Below, in pieces: positions 31,503 through 39,590 of a stretch of DNA of 64,000 nt. The position numbers and the translations under genes are program-made. The DNA comes from Candidatus Sungiibacteriota bacterium (GTDB taxonomy: Bacteria > Patescibacteria > Paceibacteria > Sungbacterales > SURF-37), in contig JACPMF010000002.1 in assembly GCA_016186145.1 (NCBI GenBank), positions 62,001-126,000 of the forward strand. The letters are read 5' to 3'. Every line of letters starts with the position of its first letter. Within the stretch, counting starts at the first letter, position 1. The notes under the pieces were generated by a model. It was not told where the DNA came from. It was given only the letters and a program-made list of their open reading frames with translations, and did no database searches.

Positions 31503-32846
31503 TTTGTAATTTTTACCGCCGATCTTTACTTTCGACCCCTGCCCCGCAAACGCTTCCGGATGGGAAATTTCCTCCTGCCCAACCTCCATCCGCACCGGAG
31601 AAATTTTCCGCAGCGTTTCAACTACTCCCGGTAAAACTTTCATTACATAATCCAAATCTTCTTTTGTCGTCTGCTTGCCGAGCGTAAAACGAAACGAACC
31701 GTGGGCGTACTCATACGGCCGACCAATCGCAAGAATCACATGCGACGGATCAAGCGTGGTTGAGGTACACGCGGAACCGGTCGAGATCGAAATACCCTCC
31801 TTGTCCAAATACAATACCGCCGCCTCTCCTTCGATGTCGAGCACCGAAACGTTGATGTTATTTGGCAAGCGTTTTATCGGATGACCATTTAAAACAGTCT
31901 TCGGAATTTCTTTCAAAATCCGACCGATAAAGTAATCGCGGAGCTCGGCAAGCCGCGCGTTTTCTTTTTCACGCCCTTCTTGAGCAAGTTCAAACGCTTT
32001 CGCAAAACCGATTATACCCGGGACATTTTCTGTTCCGGAACGCATATTATTTTCCTGCCCGCCGCCATAGATCAGCGGCTTCAACCGAATACCTTTTTTT
32101 ACAAACAAGCAACCAACCCCTTTGGGCCCGTACATTTTTGACCCGTTTATCGCGAGCAAATCAACACCGATTTTTTGAACATCCATCTCTAAAGTACCGG
32201 CGGCCTGACAAGCGTCGGTCAGGAAAAACGGAGGTTGTAGGTTGTAGGTTGTAGGTTGTAGGTTCTTCCCGTCTTGTGTCTTCTCTCTGCGGTATTCTTT
32301 TATAACTTTGGCAATTTCTTGAATCGGCTCAATGGTGCCGATTTCATTATTGGCATACATTATGGAAACGAGGATAGTATCGGGCCGCAATGCCTTCCTG
32401 ACATCTTCAAGATCGACAAGGCCATATTCATCAACATCAAGATATGTCGCGTCGAAACCCTCTTTTTCAAGCGCCTCTATTGAATGAAGCACGGCATGAT
32501 GCTCTATTTTTGAAGTAATCAGGTGCCCTCGCGACATGCCTTCCGCATCCGTATCCGCATCTATTCTCAAATTCTTAAGAATTTGAGAATAGTGACGGGC
32601 TGCGCCAAAAATTGCAAGATTAATCGCCTCCGTACCGCCGCCGGTAAAAATAATCTCTTCCGGCTTACAATTCAAAAGCCGCGCTGTTGTTCTTCGCGCA
32701 TCATCAAGGGCACCTTTGGCCCGCCGCCCTTGTCTATACAAACTTGAAGGATTGCCATATTCTCCCCTCCAATACAACTCCATCGCCTCTTTAACGCGGG
32801 GGTCTAAATAAGTTGTTGCCGCATGGTCTAGATAAACTTCTCGCAT
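31500..32846 (-). CDS. Cysteine desulfurase (NifS/IscS) with two in-frame repeat insertions
   Basis: The 448-aa PLP enzyme supplies sulfur for Fe-S clusters. The PLP lysine is K237 (INGSKMYGPKG) and the catalytic cysteine C360 (STGSACTST) in the mobile loop. It is longer than the usual near-400 aa because of two insertions. One is the 32-bp palindrome translated as YSQILKNLRI at residues 86-95. The other is a 4x7-nt repeat translated as NLQPTTYNLQP near 195-205. Both are in frame and outside the catalytic motifs. It is followed, in the same direction, by iscU and the rest of the Fe-S group. Confidence 0.92.
   Translation of the reverse strand: MREVYLDHAATTYLDPRVKEAMELYWRGEYGNPSSLYRQGRRAKGALDDARRTTARLLNCKPEEIIFTGGGTEAINLAIFGAARHYSQILKNLRIDADTDAEGMSRGHLITSKIEHHAVLHSIEALEKEGFDATYLDVDEYGLVDLEDVRKALRPDTILVSIMYANNEIGTIEPIQEIAKVIKEYRREKTQDGKNLQPTTYNLQPPFFLTDACQAAGTLEMDVQKIGVDLLAINGSKMYGPKGVGCLFVKKGIRLKPLIYGGGQENNMRSGTENVPGIIGFAKAFELAQEGREKENARLAELRDYFIGRILKEIPKTVLNGHPIKRLPNNINVSVLDIEGEAAVLYLDKEGISISTGSACTSTTLDPSHVILAIGRPYEYAHGSFRFTLGKQTTKEDLDYVMKVLPGVVETLRKISPVRMEVGQEEISHPEAFAGQGSKVKIGGKNYK
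32233..32264. repeat. 4 x 7-nt tandem repeat (GGTTGTA) inside nifS
   Basis: GGTTGTA is repeated four times followed by GGTT, translated in frame as part of NLQPTTYNLQP. Confidence 0.9.
32561..32592. repeat. 32-bp perfect palindrome inside nifS
   Basis: Arms CTATTCTCAAATTCTT and the exact inverse form a perfect 32-bp palindrome, read through as part of the protein. A near-identical one (one compensated base-pair change) is at 52969-53000. Confidence 0.88.
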
Positions 32847-32847
32847 C

Positions 32848-32877
32848 TTGAATAATTTATATAGTTTGTGATATTAT
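32848..32877 (+). promoter_or_regulatory. Promoter of gene at 32924
   Basis: TTGAAT and TATTAT are spaced by 18 bp, starting two bases beyond the nifS start codon on the other strand. Confidence 0.5.
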
Positions 32878-32923
32878 TTTTCTACACAGTCAGCACCTTA
32901 ACAACGCGCAAAAGGAGAACAAA

Positions 32924-33130
32924 ATGATATCATCTTTTCTCTTCTGGTGGGGCTTGGGGGCTTCTGCGATGACGACTATTTTAATAATTCTCTCCGCCGT
33001 TTCTGTGGCAACCGGCAGAAGTAATTCTGTTTTAGGAATTGGCTATGAACACGAAAAAGATTTCTGGATGATTGGAATGCCGGCGCTTTTCTTCCTCGGA
33101 AGCATTGCCGCCAAACTCGTTGGCTGGTAA
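32924..33130 (+). CDS. Small two-helix membrane protein, strong Shine-Dalgarno
   Basis: The 68-aa protein starts after AAAAGGAGAACAAA and the ATG. It has two hydrophobic helices (about residues 5-28 and 48-66) and no recognised family. A further tiny membrane gene follows 11 bp downstream and both share a terminator. Confidence 0.7.
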   Translation: MISSFLFWWGLGASAMTTILIILSAVSVATGRSNSVLGIGYEHEKDFWMIGMPALFFLGSIAAKLVGW

Positions 33131-33141
33131 GGATCACTGAA

Positions 33142-33264
33142 ATGCTAACCCGGAGAAGCGGGCGACGAGTTAACCTGGCGGTATTCACAATCAACATCCT
33201 CGTATTCACGGCAACAATCCTGATTATGGCTATCGCTGAAATATACTTCTCACACGGCTGGTAG
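33142..33264 (+). CDS. Very short membrane protein (40 aa)
   Basis: An ATG at 33142 with AAGGA nine bases upstream opens a 40-codon frame beginning MLTRRSGRRVNL, then one hydrophobic helix (AVFTINILVFTATILIMAIA), and ending YFSHGW. The basic N-terminus and single helix predict an inner-membrane mini-protein. It is co-directional with the gene just upstream, and the shared terminator starts within its last codons. Function is unknown. Confidence 0.55.
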   Translation: MLTRRSGRRVNLAVFTINILVFTATILIMAIAEIYFSHGW

Positions 33265-33284
33265 CATACCAGCCGCTTTTTTTA
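33256..33284 (+). terminator. Terminator of the small membrane gene pair
   Basis: The stem GGCTGGTA/TACCAGCC with a GCA loop is followed by GCTTTTTTT. Confidence 0.88.
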
Positions 33285-33382
33285 CCCGCGAAACAGAACA
33301 CCATCGAATAATAAGGATTATATAGAAACGCAAACTATTCTGCAAAGAGGTTTTTCGGGACAAAAAGGAGTAAAATCAAACT

Positions 33383-34630
33383 ATGCCGGAAGAAAAATCT
33401 TCAACAATCAATAAGGCGGCTCCGGAAAAGAAAACGTCGTGGCTTTCACGAAACGTCATCTCCATGGGCTTTGTCAGCTTTTTGAACGATCTTTCCTCGG
33501 ATATGATTTTCCCGTTCATCCCGATCTTCCTGACCTCAACGCTCGGCGCTTCATTAACATTCGTCGGCTTAATCGAAGGGCTTGCCGATGCAACAGCCAG
33601 CATCTTAAAAATCGCTTCGGGGCGAATTTCTGACAAAGCCCAAAAAAGAAAACCATTTGCGGTTTTCGGCTATTCACTTTCTGCGGTCGCCAAACCGATG
33701 CTTGCTTTCGCCCTCCTTCCATGGCACGTGCTTGCCGTCAGATTTCTTGATCGCGTTGGAAAAGGAACACGCGACGCTCCGCGAGACGCGCTCATCAGTT
33801 TCTCCGTTGATAAAAAACTCTACGGCCGCGCATTCGGTTTCCATCGCGGCATGGATACGCTGGGTGCCGCCCTTGGGCCGCTCGCCGCGTTTCTCATCCT
33901 GCCGCTTATCGACAATAACCTCCGCACTCTTTTTCTTTTATCATTTATAGCAAGCTTTTTTGCCGTGCTGATCGTTATATTTTTTGTACGCGAGGTACAC
34001 TCAAACCATATCGCCCCTCTTGAATTAAAACGGATGGGCATAAAGGAACTGGGGACTCCGTTTTTCATTTTTTTAGGCATCGCAACATTCTTCTCGCTTG
34101 GCAAGGCCTCTGACGCATTCTTAATCCTACAGGCGCGCGAGATAGGAATTGCCCTCGTCCTCCTGCCCATCCTTTATTTTGCCGCGAACATTACCTTTGC
34201 CCTCTTTTCAACACCTCTCGGGATGCTCGGCGACCGAATCGGAAAACGCTGGGTATTTACCGTCGGGCTCGCCGTCCTGGGAGCGACCTATTTCGGATTT
34301 GCTTTCCTGAAAACCTCTTCGGCAATATGGATGCTCTTCATTTTTTACGGAATATATCAGGCTCTTACCGAAGGCGTTGCAAAAGCCATCGTTGCCGATC
34401 TTGTGCGGCCGGAAATTCGCGGAACCGCGTATGGATTTTTCAACGCATTCACCGGAGCAGCCCTCCTTCCGGGAAGCATTATTTTCGGATTCCTTGCCGA
34501 ACGCTTCGGCGCGCCACTTGCCTTCTCGTACGCCGCATCAATTGTGCTCATAGCTGCTTTACTATTCACTGCAATAAGAATTTTTGGTTTTATCCGATCC
34601 AAAAATATGAATATATTCCAATATTCTTAA
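33383..34630 (+). CDS. MFS transporter
   Basis: The 415-aa integral membrane protein has about twelve helices and the MFS loop 2-3 motif in a diverged form (SGRISDKAQKRKPF). The second half-repeat also carries one (LGMLGDRIGKRWVF). RVGKGTRDAPRDALIS between helices 4 and 5 is characteristic of a bacterial MFS subgroup usually annotated as efflux or permease. The substrate is unknown. AAGGAG precedes the start by 13 bases. Confidence 0.88.
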   Translation: MPEEKSSTINKAAPEKKTSWLSRNVISMGFVSFLNDLSSDMIFPFIPIFLTSTLGASLTFVGLIEGLADATASILKIASGRISDKAQKRKPFAVFGYSLSAVAKPMLAFALLPWHVLAVRFLDRVGKGTRDAPRDALISFSVDKKLYGRAFGFHRGMDTLGAALGPLAAFLILPLIDNNLRTLFLLSFIASFFAVLIVIFFVREVHSNHIAPLELKRMGIKELGTPFFIFLGIATFFSLGKASDAFLILQAREIGIALVLLPILYFAANITFALFSTPLGMLGDRIGKRWVFTVGLAVLGATYFGFAFLKTSSAIWMLFIFYGIYQALTEGVAKAIVADLVRPEIRGTAYGFFNAFTGAALLPGSIIFGFLAERFGAPLAFSYAASIVLIAALLFTAIRIFGFIRSKNMNIFQYS

Positions 34631-34639
34631 ACCATGCCC

Positions 34640-34668
34640 TTGACAAAATAAAGTGGGAAACGTACTCT
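34640..34668 (+). promoter_or_regulatory. Promoter of the small genes at 34693 and 34929
   Basis: TTGACA and TACTCT are spaced by 17 bp, 25 bp before the start codon. Confidence 0.6.
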
Positions 34669-34692
34669 TTTCAAAGAAAGGAGGTGATTTTT

Positions 34693-34905
34693 ATGTTCGG
34701 AAGAGTGCTGTGTCTTTTTGGGCAACACAAAACCGAAGCGATAGAAAAGGACCAGAGTTTTATAGACAAGAACCGGTGTGTTCCTGGTGGATCGCGCTGT
34801 GTTCGCAAGGATTGCGGGTGGAAGATAAACCCAATTCAGAACCCGCCCGCCAAGGTAAACCCCGCACCAGACCGCTATATACAAATCCGGATGGTTGTTC
34901 TTTAA
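34693..34905 (+). CDS. Small cysteine-containing protein, near-perfect Shine-Dalgarno
   Basis: AAAGGAGGTGATTTTT and the ATG fix the start; this is the best match to the anti-SD in the window. The 70-aa product starts FGRVLCLFGQHKTEA and has CVPGGSRCVRKDCGWK near residues 29-44, a possible metal site of three cysteines. No family is recognised. It leads a two-gene unit with the 52-aa gene at 34929. Confidence 0.68.
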   Translation: MFGRVLCLFGQHKTEAIEKDQSFIDKNRCVPGGSRCVRKDCGWKINPIQNPPAKVNPAPDRYIQIRMVVL

Positions 34906-34928
34906 TAGAACTAAGGGGGGATAATACA

Positions 34929-35087
34929 ATGCTCGAAGTCAGAAAATTCATGCCTGCCATGAGCAGTTTCAAGGTGCTTTTTTCGGGATATGTTATGGAG
35001 GCTGTCGAGTTTTTCAAGAATCTTCCGCCGACAGAACGCGAACAGAGCTTCCTATTCTATGCCGGCGACGGCACCGAAGGGGTCTAA
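34929..35087 (+). CDS. Small unknown protein (52 aa)
   Basis: AAGGGGGG lies eight bases before the ATG at 34929. The 52-aa product (MLEVRKFMPAMSSFKVLF ... FFKNLPPTEREQSF) is a short amphipathic helical protein of unknown function. It follows the previous small gene by 23 bp and is closed by a terminator. Confidence 0.6.
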   Translation: MLEVRKFMPAMSSFKVLFSGYVMEAVEFFKNLPPTEREQSFLFYAGDGTEGV

Positions 35088-35100
35088 TACAAACACAGAG

Positions 35101-35122
35101 CTGCCAACGGGCAGTTTTTTTA
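35101..35122 (+). terminator. Terminator after the small gene pair
   Basis: The stem CTGCC/GGCAG with an AACG loop is followed by eight T-rich bases. Confidence 0.78.
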
Positions 35123-35200
35123 AACCCAAAAAGTCCAAGAGTATGACCTTGGGTCTATAGGTCTAAACCGAGACAAAGTCAACACCACGATCAAGAATAG

Positions 35201-35229
35201 TTGACAAGGTAACTTCAATTTTATATACA
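35201..35229 (+). promoter_or_regulatory. Promoter of the structured leader and gene at 35311
   Basis: TTGACA and TATACA are spaced by exactly 17 bp. Transcription would begin around 35235, so the first leader stem starts almost at the 5' end of the RNA. Confidence 0.72.
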
Positions 35230-35236
35230 TTGATTA

Positions 35237-35310
35237 CCGAGCCGAATCCGAAAGGATTTCAATGGCAAAAGGCCATTTGGGCTCGGAAAAACATATTCCG
35301 AGGAGGGAAT
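35237..35310 (+). promoter_or_regulatory. Riboswitch-like leader with three-way junction and overlapping SD hairpin
   Basis: P1 is CCGAGCC/GGCTCGG (35237-35243 with 35280-35286). It encloses P2 AATCC/GGATT with a GAAA tetraloop (35245-35258) and P3 AATGGC/GCCATT (35261-35277). P4, CTCGGAA/TTCCGAG (35282-35288 with 35296-35302), shares its 5' strand with P1, so P1 and P4 exclude each other. P4 ends inside the Shine-Dalgarno (GAGGAGGG, 35300-35307). This is the logic of a translational switch. All stems are perfectly paired. I do not recognise it as a known riboswitch class. An in-frame TTG at 35230 would read through it. Confidence 0.6.
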
Positions 35311-35970
35311 ATGGCAGACGAAACGACCGAGGAAAAAAAAGTACCTTCAAAAACACAAGAAGAAAAGTATTGGTACGGAATTACGAATGTTGATAAAAAC
35401 TTGGGGCTGTTCCAAATCCCAAACTCCTATTTGTTGTCCTGGTGGGTGAAACCGAAGAATGTGGAACCGAATGAAGGATGGAAATACGACCGTTATTTAC
35501 TCGCACAAGCCGATGCCGCCCTCCAAGCTTCTCTTCGAGACGGCGTAGCTAAACTGCATAGATCGTTTAAAAATCGCGAAGATCTGGACGATTTTCTGCG
35601 GGGTATAATCTTAAAAATCAGTTTGGCTGGCTTCAATCCCGATGCATGCAGCGCAATTATAGACTTTACTCGTACTTCTTTACCGCAACTCTCCGGTAAG
35701 CAGATGCGCGATGCTTTTGCGATGGGATCCTATGTATCGCACTGGGAAGAAAACTACGGAGTATATTTTGGTTTTTCCAATAACCCGTTGGTATACAATG
35801 GTCATGAATGGAGAAAACCGGAAGATCTTGGAGGTATGTATTATGAACGAATGCGCGCGGAACATCCGCTTGTAATTTACTGGAAAATTCCGCAATCACA
35901 TCTGGGGCTGGTTATTCATCCGGATTTTCACCCGGATTATAAATTGACCATGACAGATTACCCGGGATAA
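35311..35970 (+). CDS. Unknown 219-aa protein behind a structured leader
   Basis: The ATG at 35311 follows GGAGGGAAT. The protein begins with a charged tail (ADETTEEKK), then a Trp/Tyr-rich region (YWYGITNVDKNLGLFQIPNS), a helical middle (LHRSFKNREDLDDFLRGIIL), and an aromatic C-terminal half ending in HPDFHPDYKLTMTDYPG. No signal peptide, membrane helix or known motif is seen. It has its own consensus promoter, a switch-like leader and a terminator, so its expression is probably regulated on its own. Confidence 0.75.
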   Translation: MADETTEEKKVPSKTQEEKYWYGITNVDKNLGLFQIPNSYLLSWWVKPKNVEPNEGWKYDRYLLAQADAALQASLRDGVAKLHRSFKNREDLDDFLRGIILKISLAGFNPDACSAIIDFTRTSLPQLSGKQMRDAFAMGSYVSHWEENYGVYFGFSNNPLVYNGHEWRKPEDLGGMYYERMRAEHPLVIYWKIPQSHLGLVIHPDFHPDYKLTMTDYPG

Positions 35971-35985
35971 TATCGATCCTTTAAA

Positions 35986-36011
35986 CCGCTAGCACAGTCT
36001 AGCGGCTTTTT
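35986..36011 (+). terminator. Terminator of gene at 35311
   Basis: The stem CCGCTAG/CTAGCGG is followed by CTTTTT. Confidence 0.88.
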
Positions 36012-36116
36012 CATAAAATGAGGAAAATTTGTCCGCATCGGAGCTGGAAAATTTTTGGGATAACGAGCGTGATTTATTTACGCCGCAGGATAAAAAATTC
36101 CGGCATGCGGCCAGCA

Positions 36117-37766
36117 TCACTTTTTTACAATATGATCCAATGCGTATTCAAGCGCCGCCTCTGTCTTTTTTCCGGGATTAAAAATTCCGTCGGTGTCAAA
36201 AACCCGCTTTGTCTCCTCAAAAAGCCGGAAAACTTCATCGCCGTACATCATCCGCAGGAACGCGCCACGGATTAAACCGTCGTTATGCTCCCCGGACATT
36301 GAACCGCCGAATTCAAAAACCAGTTTATATACTTCCCCGGAAAGATTTTTTATGGTCTGCCGGACATCGGGGCTCGCCAAATTCATAAGAGGAATGATGT
36401 GAAAATTCCCGTCACCAACATGTCCCGCAACGGTGTAAACCAAATTGTATTTATCAAGAATTCCGTAAAGCCGCGGCAAAAACTCCGGGAGACGATTCGG
36501 CTCGATCACAAAATCATCGATAAAAGGGGCGGTCCGAAGGCCTTTCACGTGATGCCGCAAAATATTATAGCTTTCCCTTCTCAAGGTCCAGTATTTTTTT
36601 GCCTCTCGCTCGCTTCTCGTCACCCGAACCGGAAAACCAAAAGAAAGGATGTCTTTTTTCGCCTCCTCGGCCTTCCGTGTTGCCTCTTCCGGAGTATCTC
36701 CGGTAAATTCAGCAATAAGAACAAGTTTCGGAATACCGCCGGTCAAGACCATTCTGAATTCCGGAAGAAAATCGATAGCGAGGCGAAGCAGGCTGGCATG
36801 AAAACTTTTCGCAACCGCAGGAAAAAACTTCAACGCAACCTTGAATGTGTTATCGTCGTATGATTCAAAACTCTCCGGATGGTGCTCCAAAACCCTGCCA
36901 CAAATGCCGGCGAGGGCGGAAACCGACGGGAGAAAAATAACCAGGAGGCGGGAATGAAGCTTCGGCCGGATCAGCTTAAATTTTATTTCCGTAATAATAC
37001 CGAGCGTCCCCTGTGAGCCGACAAAAACTCTCGACAAGTTAAACGTTCCGGCAGATTTATCATAAATATCCCATAAGAGATAGCCGGTCGAATTTTTTGA
37101 GACCTTCGGCTTCGCCGTTCTTAAAACTTCGGCATGATTCTCAACAAGATCTGCGATCTTTTTATACACCGTGCCCTCAAACGACGCTTCTTGTTTTTTC
37201 TCTTCCAGTTCTTGCATGGAAAGCGGCCGGAAAACATGCTCTTCGCCGTCCGCAAGCACCACTTTCAGCTCCTCGACGTATTGATCGGTTTTACCGTATG
37301 AGAGAGATTTTTCGCCGCCGGCATTATTTGCCACCATGCCGCCAAGAGCGCACATTTCCCGGGATGCCGGGTAACTTGGCAACAAAAAGCCCCGCGCAAG
37401 GGTTTCTTTTTCGAAATCACGGTAAAAGACGCCGGGTTCAGCAACGGCATAACCATCCCCGATTTCTTTTATCCGATTCATATACTTTGTAACGTCAACA
37501 ACAATCGACGAAGAAAGCGGACCGCCGCTCATATCAGTCCCCGCCGAACGCGGCGTCAACGATATGCCAACACCATGTCTCTTCTGTTCGTTCACAAACT
37601 TCACCAGATTTTTAATATCCCCGCTGTCCTTCGGGAAGACGACAATTTCCGGACGCACCTCAAACAAACTCGCATCGCGGCTGTATCTTGTAAGCGTTTC
37701 TGCATCCGTATTCACGTCGCCTTTGAAAAATTCTTTAATTTTTAATACAAGGTCCTGCGAAGCCAT
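36117..37766 (-). CDS. FAD-linked oxidase (glycolate/D-lactate dehydrogenase family, GlcD-like)
   Basis: The 549-aa protein has an N-terminal FAD_binding_4 domain (VVFPKDSGDIKNLVKF, then LTPRSAGTDMSGG near 92 for FAD) and a C-terminal FAD-oxidase_C domain with HVGDGNFH near 425 and SGEHNDGLIRG near 485. This is the 2-hydroxyacid dehydrogenase group that oxidises D-lactate, glycolate or similar. No GlcE/GlcF partner or Fe-S C-terminal domain is present. The electron acceptor in this reduced genome is not evident. Confidence 0.88.
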   Translation of the reverse strand: MASQDLVLKIKEFFKGDVNTDAETLTRYSRDASLFEVRPEIVVFPKDSGDIKNLVKFVNEQKRHGVGISLTPRSAGTDMSGGPLSSSIVVDVTKYMNRIKEIGDGYAVAEPGVFYRDFEKETLARGFLLPSYPASREMCALGGMVANNAGGEKSLSYGKTDQYVEELKVVLADGEEHVFRPLSMQELEEKKQEASFEGTVYKKIADLVENHAEVLRTAKPKVSKNSTGYLLWDIYDKSAGTFNLSRVFVGSQGTLGIITEIKFKLIRPKLHSRLLVIFLPSVSALAGICGRVLEHHPESFESYDDNTFKVALKFFPAVAKSFHASLLRLAIDFLPEFRMVLTGGIPKLVLIAEFTGDTPEEATRKAEEAKKDILSFGFPVRVTRSEREAKKYWTLRRESYNILRHHVKGLRTAPFIDDFVIEPNRLPEFLPRLYGILDKYNLVYTVAGHVGDGNFHIIPLMNLASPDVRQTIKNLSGEVYKLVFEFGGSMSGEHNDGLIRGAFLRMMYGDEVFRLFEETKRVFDTDGIFNPGKKTEAALEYALDHIVKK

Positions 37767-37802
37767 GTTGTCTTGATTATAACCCGTGCCGCGAATGAAA
37801 CA

Positions 37803-37835
37803 AAAACCGTTCCGGCTCTAAGCCGGAACGGTTTT
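37803..37835 (-). terminator. Terminator of gene at 37853
   Basis: The perfect stem AAAACCGTTCCGGCT/AGCCGGAACGGTTTT (15 bp, loop CTA) is followed by a short T-run. Confidence 0.82.
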
Positions 37836-37852
37836 CACGAAAAGACATTCTT

Positions 37853-38137
37853 TTACAGCTGGTTGATATCTTGATCAAGCGCGTCGAGCTCCGAATCAAC
37901 ATTTCCCAAATCAACCGTCTCAAGGTCCTGCCCGATATCCGCCGTTGTATCCCCGCCGCTTAGCGGCTCCTGCATCTCACCGGAAGTTGGCGCCTTATCC
38001 GAAGTTGGCGCGAGGCGATACATATACCACCAGCCCAAAACAGCTGCGACAATCACTACCGCGGCAACAACCCACACGACCCGCTTATTTTTTGAAGATA
38101 CCATTGACGATGACAGATTAGATTGCATTGATTCCAT
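37853..38137 (-). CDS. Small single-helix membrane protein with acidic tail
   Basis: The 94-aa protein has one membrane helix (VVWVVAAVVIVAAVLGWWYMY, residues about 20-40) and an acidic Asp/Glu-rich extracellular tail (TVDLGNVDSELDALDQDINQL). The type occurs widely as an unknown CPR membrane protein. It is just downstream of an exported coiled-coil gene in the same direction and may act with it in the envelope. Confidence 0.7.
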   Translation of the reverse strand: MESMQSNLSSSMVSSKNKRVVWVVAAVVIVAAVLGWWYMYRLAPTSDKAPTSGEMQEPLSGGDTTADIGQDLETVDLGNVDSELDALDQDINQL

Positions 38138-38159
38138 ATGTTTTTCTGATGAAGTTAAA

Positions 38160-39080
38160 TTATTGCCCTGAACTAGTCTCTGCGGCCGGCGTAGTCGTTG
38201 CCTCTTCCGGCTCTTCGTCTACTTTCGGAATCCCCGCGAGCGCCCGTGCCGCTTGGTGGACGGCGTCTCGCGCAGCTTTGACAACGCCATCGCGGACTGC
38301 CGTCAGGTCTTTTTTCAGCTGTTCTTTGGCTTGCTGAAAAGCAATACGCAGCTCTTCTTCAGAGGCAAATGTAACCGTATAAACTTTTCCGACCTGCGCC
38401 TGAACGGCAACACGCGCATTTGCAATGGCTGTTCTTGCCGCGGCAATTGCGCTTTCTGCCACGCTCACATCTTTACCGAGCGAAACGGCTTTTTCGCGAC
38501 GCAGTTGAATTTTACCCAGGATTTCGTCAAGCCGATCAAGCGCGTTTGCAAAATGACTTGTCCAGCGCTCATTCAAACGATTCAACTGTTCTTCAAGACG
38601 GACGGCAGTTGCTTTTTTCCGCTCGTCTTTCAGTATTTCCAATTTCTTTTGTAGCTCTTCTCGCGCATTCGCTATGCGTTCTTTTGCTTCCCCGCGCACC
38701 ATTTCGATCTTTCTCTTCGCTTCTTCTCGTTTTGTCTCAAACGCTCGTTTAAGTTCTTCCCGTTTCACCTCTATTACTTCACGGGCATCCGAAACACTCT
38801 TCGTCCCCGCACGAACTTCTTGGCGAACCCCTTTGGCTTCGGTTCTTACCTCCTGCCGCAAGTTTTTCGCGTCAGTCCGTGTCTCTTGCCGAATATCCCC
38901 CGCTTCCTTGCGCGCCCCCTGACGAACATCTTTTACCTCCATCCGCTGTTCTTGAAGAACAGCCCCTCTTGTTTCTTGCGCAATTTCATCTTCGCTGTGC
39001 GCAAGCGCGACAAAAGCAAACCCGCCGATCAAAACGCCGGCGCTAACGACAATTTGTGTAATTTTGTTTATTCTTTTCAT
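38160..39080 (-). CDS. Exported long coiled-coil protein (LEA/apolipoprotein-like repeats)
   Basis: The ATG at 39080 gives a signal peptide (MKRINKITQIVVSAGVLIGG, cleavage near ALAHS). Residues about 30-160 are an alpha-helical array of 11-residue units (RQETRTDAKN, RQEVRTEAKG, RQEVRAGTKS), then further Glu/Lys/Arg helices through the remainder, ending in a Thr/Ala-rich tail. The pattern resembles amphipathic 11-mer proteins that lie on surfaces or membranes. No enzymatic motif is present. Confidence 0.75.
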   Translation of the reverse strand: MKRINKITQIVVSAGVLIGGFAFVALAHSEDEIAQETRGAVLQEQRMEVKDVRQGARKEAGDIRQETRTDAKNLRQEVRTEAKGVRQEVRAGTKSVSDAREVIEVKREELKRAFETKREEAKRKIEMVRGEAKERIANAREELQKKLEILKDERKKATAVRLEEQLNRLNERWTSHFANALDRLDEILGKIQLRREKAVSLGKDVSVAESAIAAARTAIANARVAVQAQVGKVYTVTFASEEELRIAFQQAKEQLKKDLTAVRDGVVKAARDAVHQAARALAGIPKVDEEPEEATTTPAAETSSGQ

Positions 39081-39134
39081 AATAATAAATGTTAACAAAA
39101 ATAGCTGATTTTCCAAAACGGTTTATCCACAAGG

Positions 39135-39590
39135 TTATTTTCTGCTTAACACGAGCATGCCGAGAATAAAAAGCGCAACCGAGGATACGGCAGAAACTAT
39201 GCAATAAAAACAAATTGCCCGTATGACAAATACCTGAAGATAAAGGAACCAAAGCGCCGCGATAAAACCGACAAACGTAAAGCGAGCCGCATAAGACAAA
39301 ACAGCTCTCCGTTTTGTATCAATAAACGCCGCAGTCAATACAAAAATAACCGTATAGTAGATGGACCCGAGCAAAGCAACCGGCACGCCGTACACGACGG
39401 CATAACGGCTCGTTAACACCCTCTCACACCCCTGAATAATCGAGCAGGAAACAGGCGAACCGGAATAATGCTTTACAGCAAGATACGTCGCGTCAACAAA
39501 ACCTGCTGCGCTGACAATAAGAAAGGCATATACAATCCATTTAGGGATTTTGCTCGATTGCTTTTCTAATGATTGTTCTAAATTCATCAT
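39135..39590 (-). CDS. VKOR-family membrane oxidoreductase
   Basis: The 151-aa protein has four membrane helices with the redox pairs C49/C55 (SCSIIQGC) and C127-x2-C130 (CFYC), the active-site layout of vitamin K epoxide reductase homologues. Bacterial VKOR reoxidises a DsbA-like partner with quinone. It overlaps the 3' end of the DsbA-like gene by 50 bp, so the two make up a disulfide-forming system for exported proteins. Confidence 0.92.
   Translation of the reverse strand: MMNLEQSLEKQSSKIPKWIVYAFLIVSAAGFVDATYLAVKHYSGSPVSCSIIQGCERVLTSRYAVVYGVPVALLGSIYYTVIFVLTAAFIDTKRRAVLSYAARFTFVGFIAALWFLYLQVFVIRAICFYCIVSAVSSVALFILGMLVLSRK

Noticed and set aside
35230..35310. N-terminal extension of the 35311 gene from a TTG
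   Set aside because: It would run through perfectly paired stems, and the Shine-Dalgarno stands before the ATG at 35311; kept only as an alternative.
36012..36116. Short plus-strand gene before the FAD oxidase 3' end
   Set aside because: Open frame lacks a ribosome site and mostly overlaps the FAD oxidase gene on the other strand.
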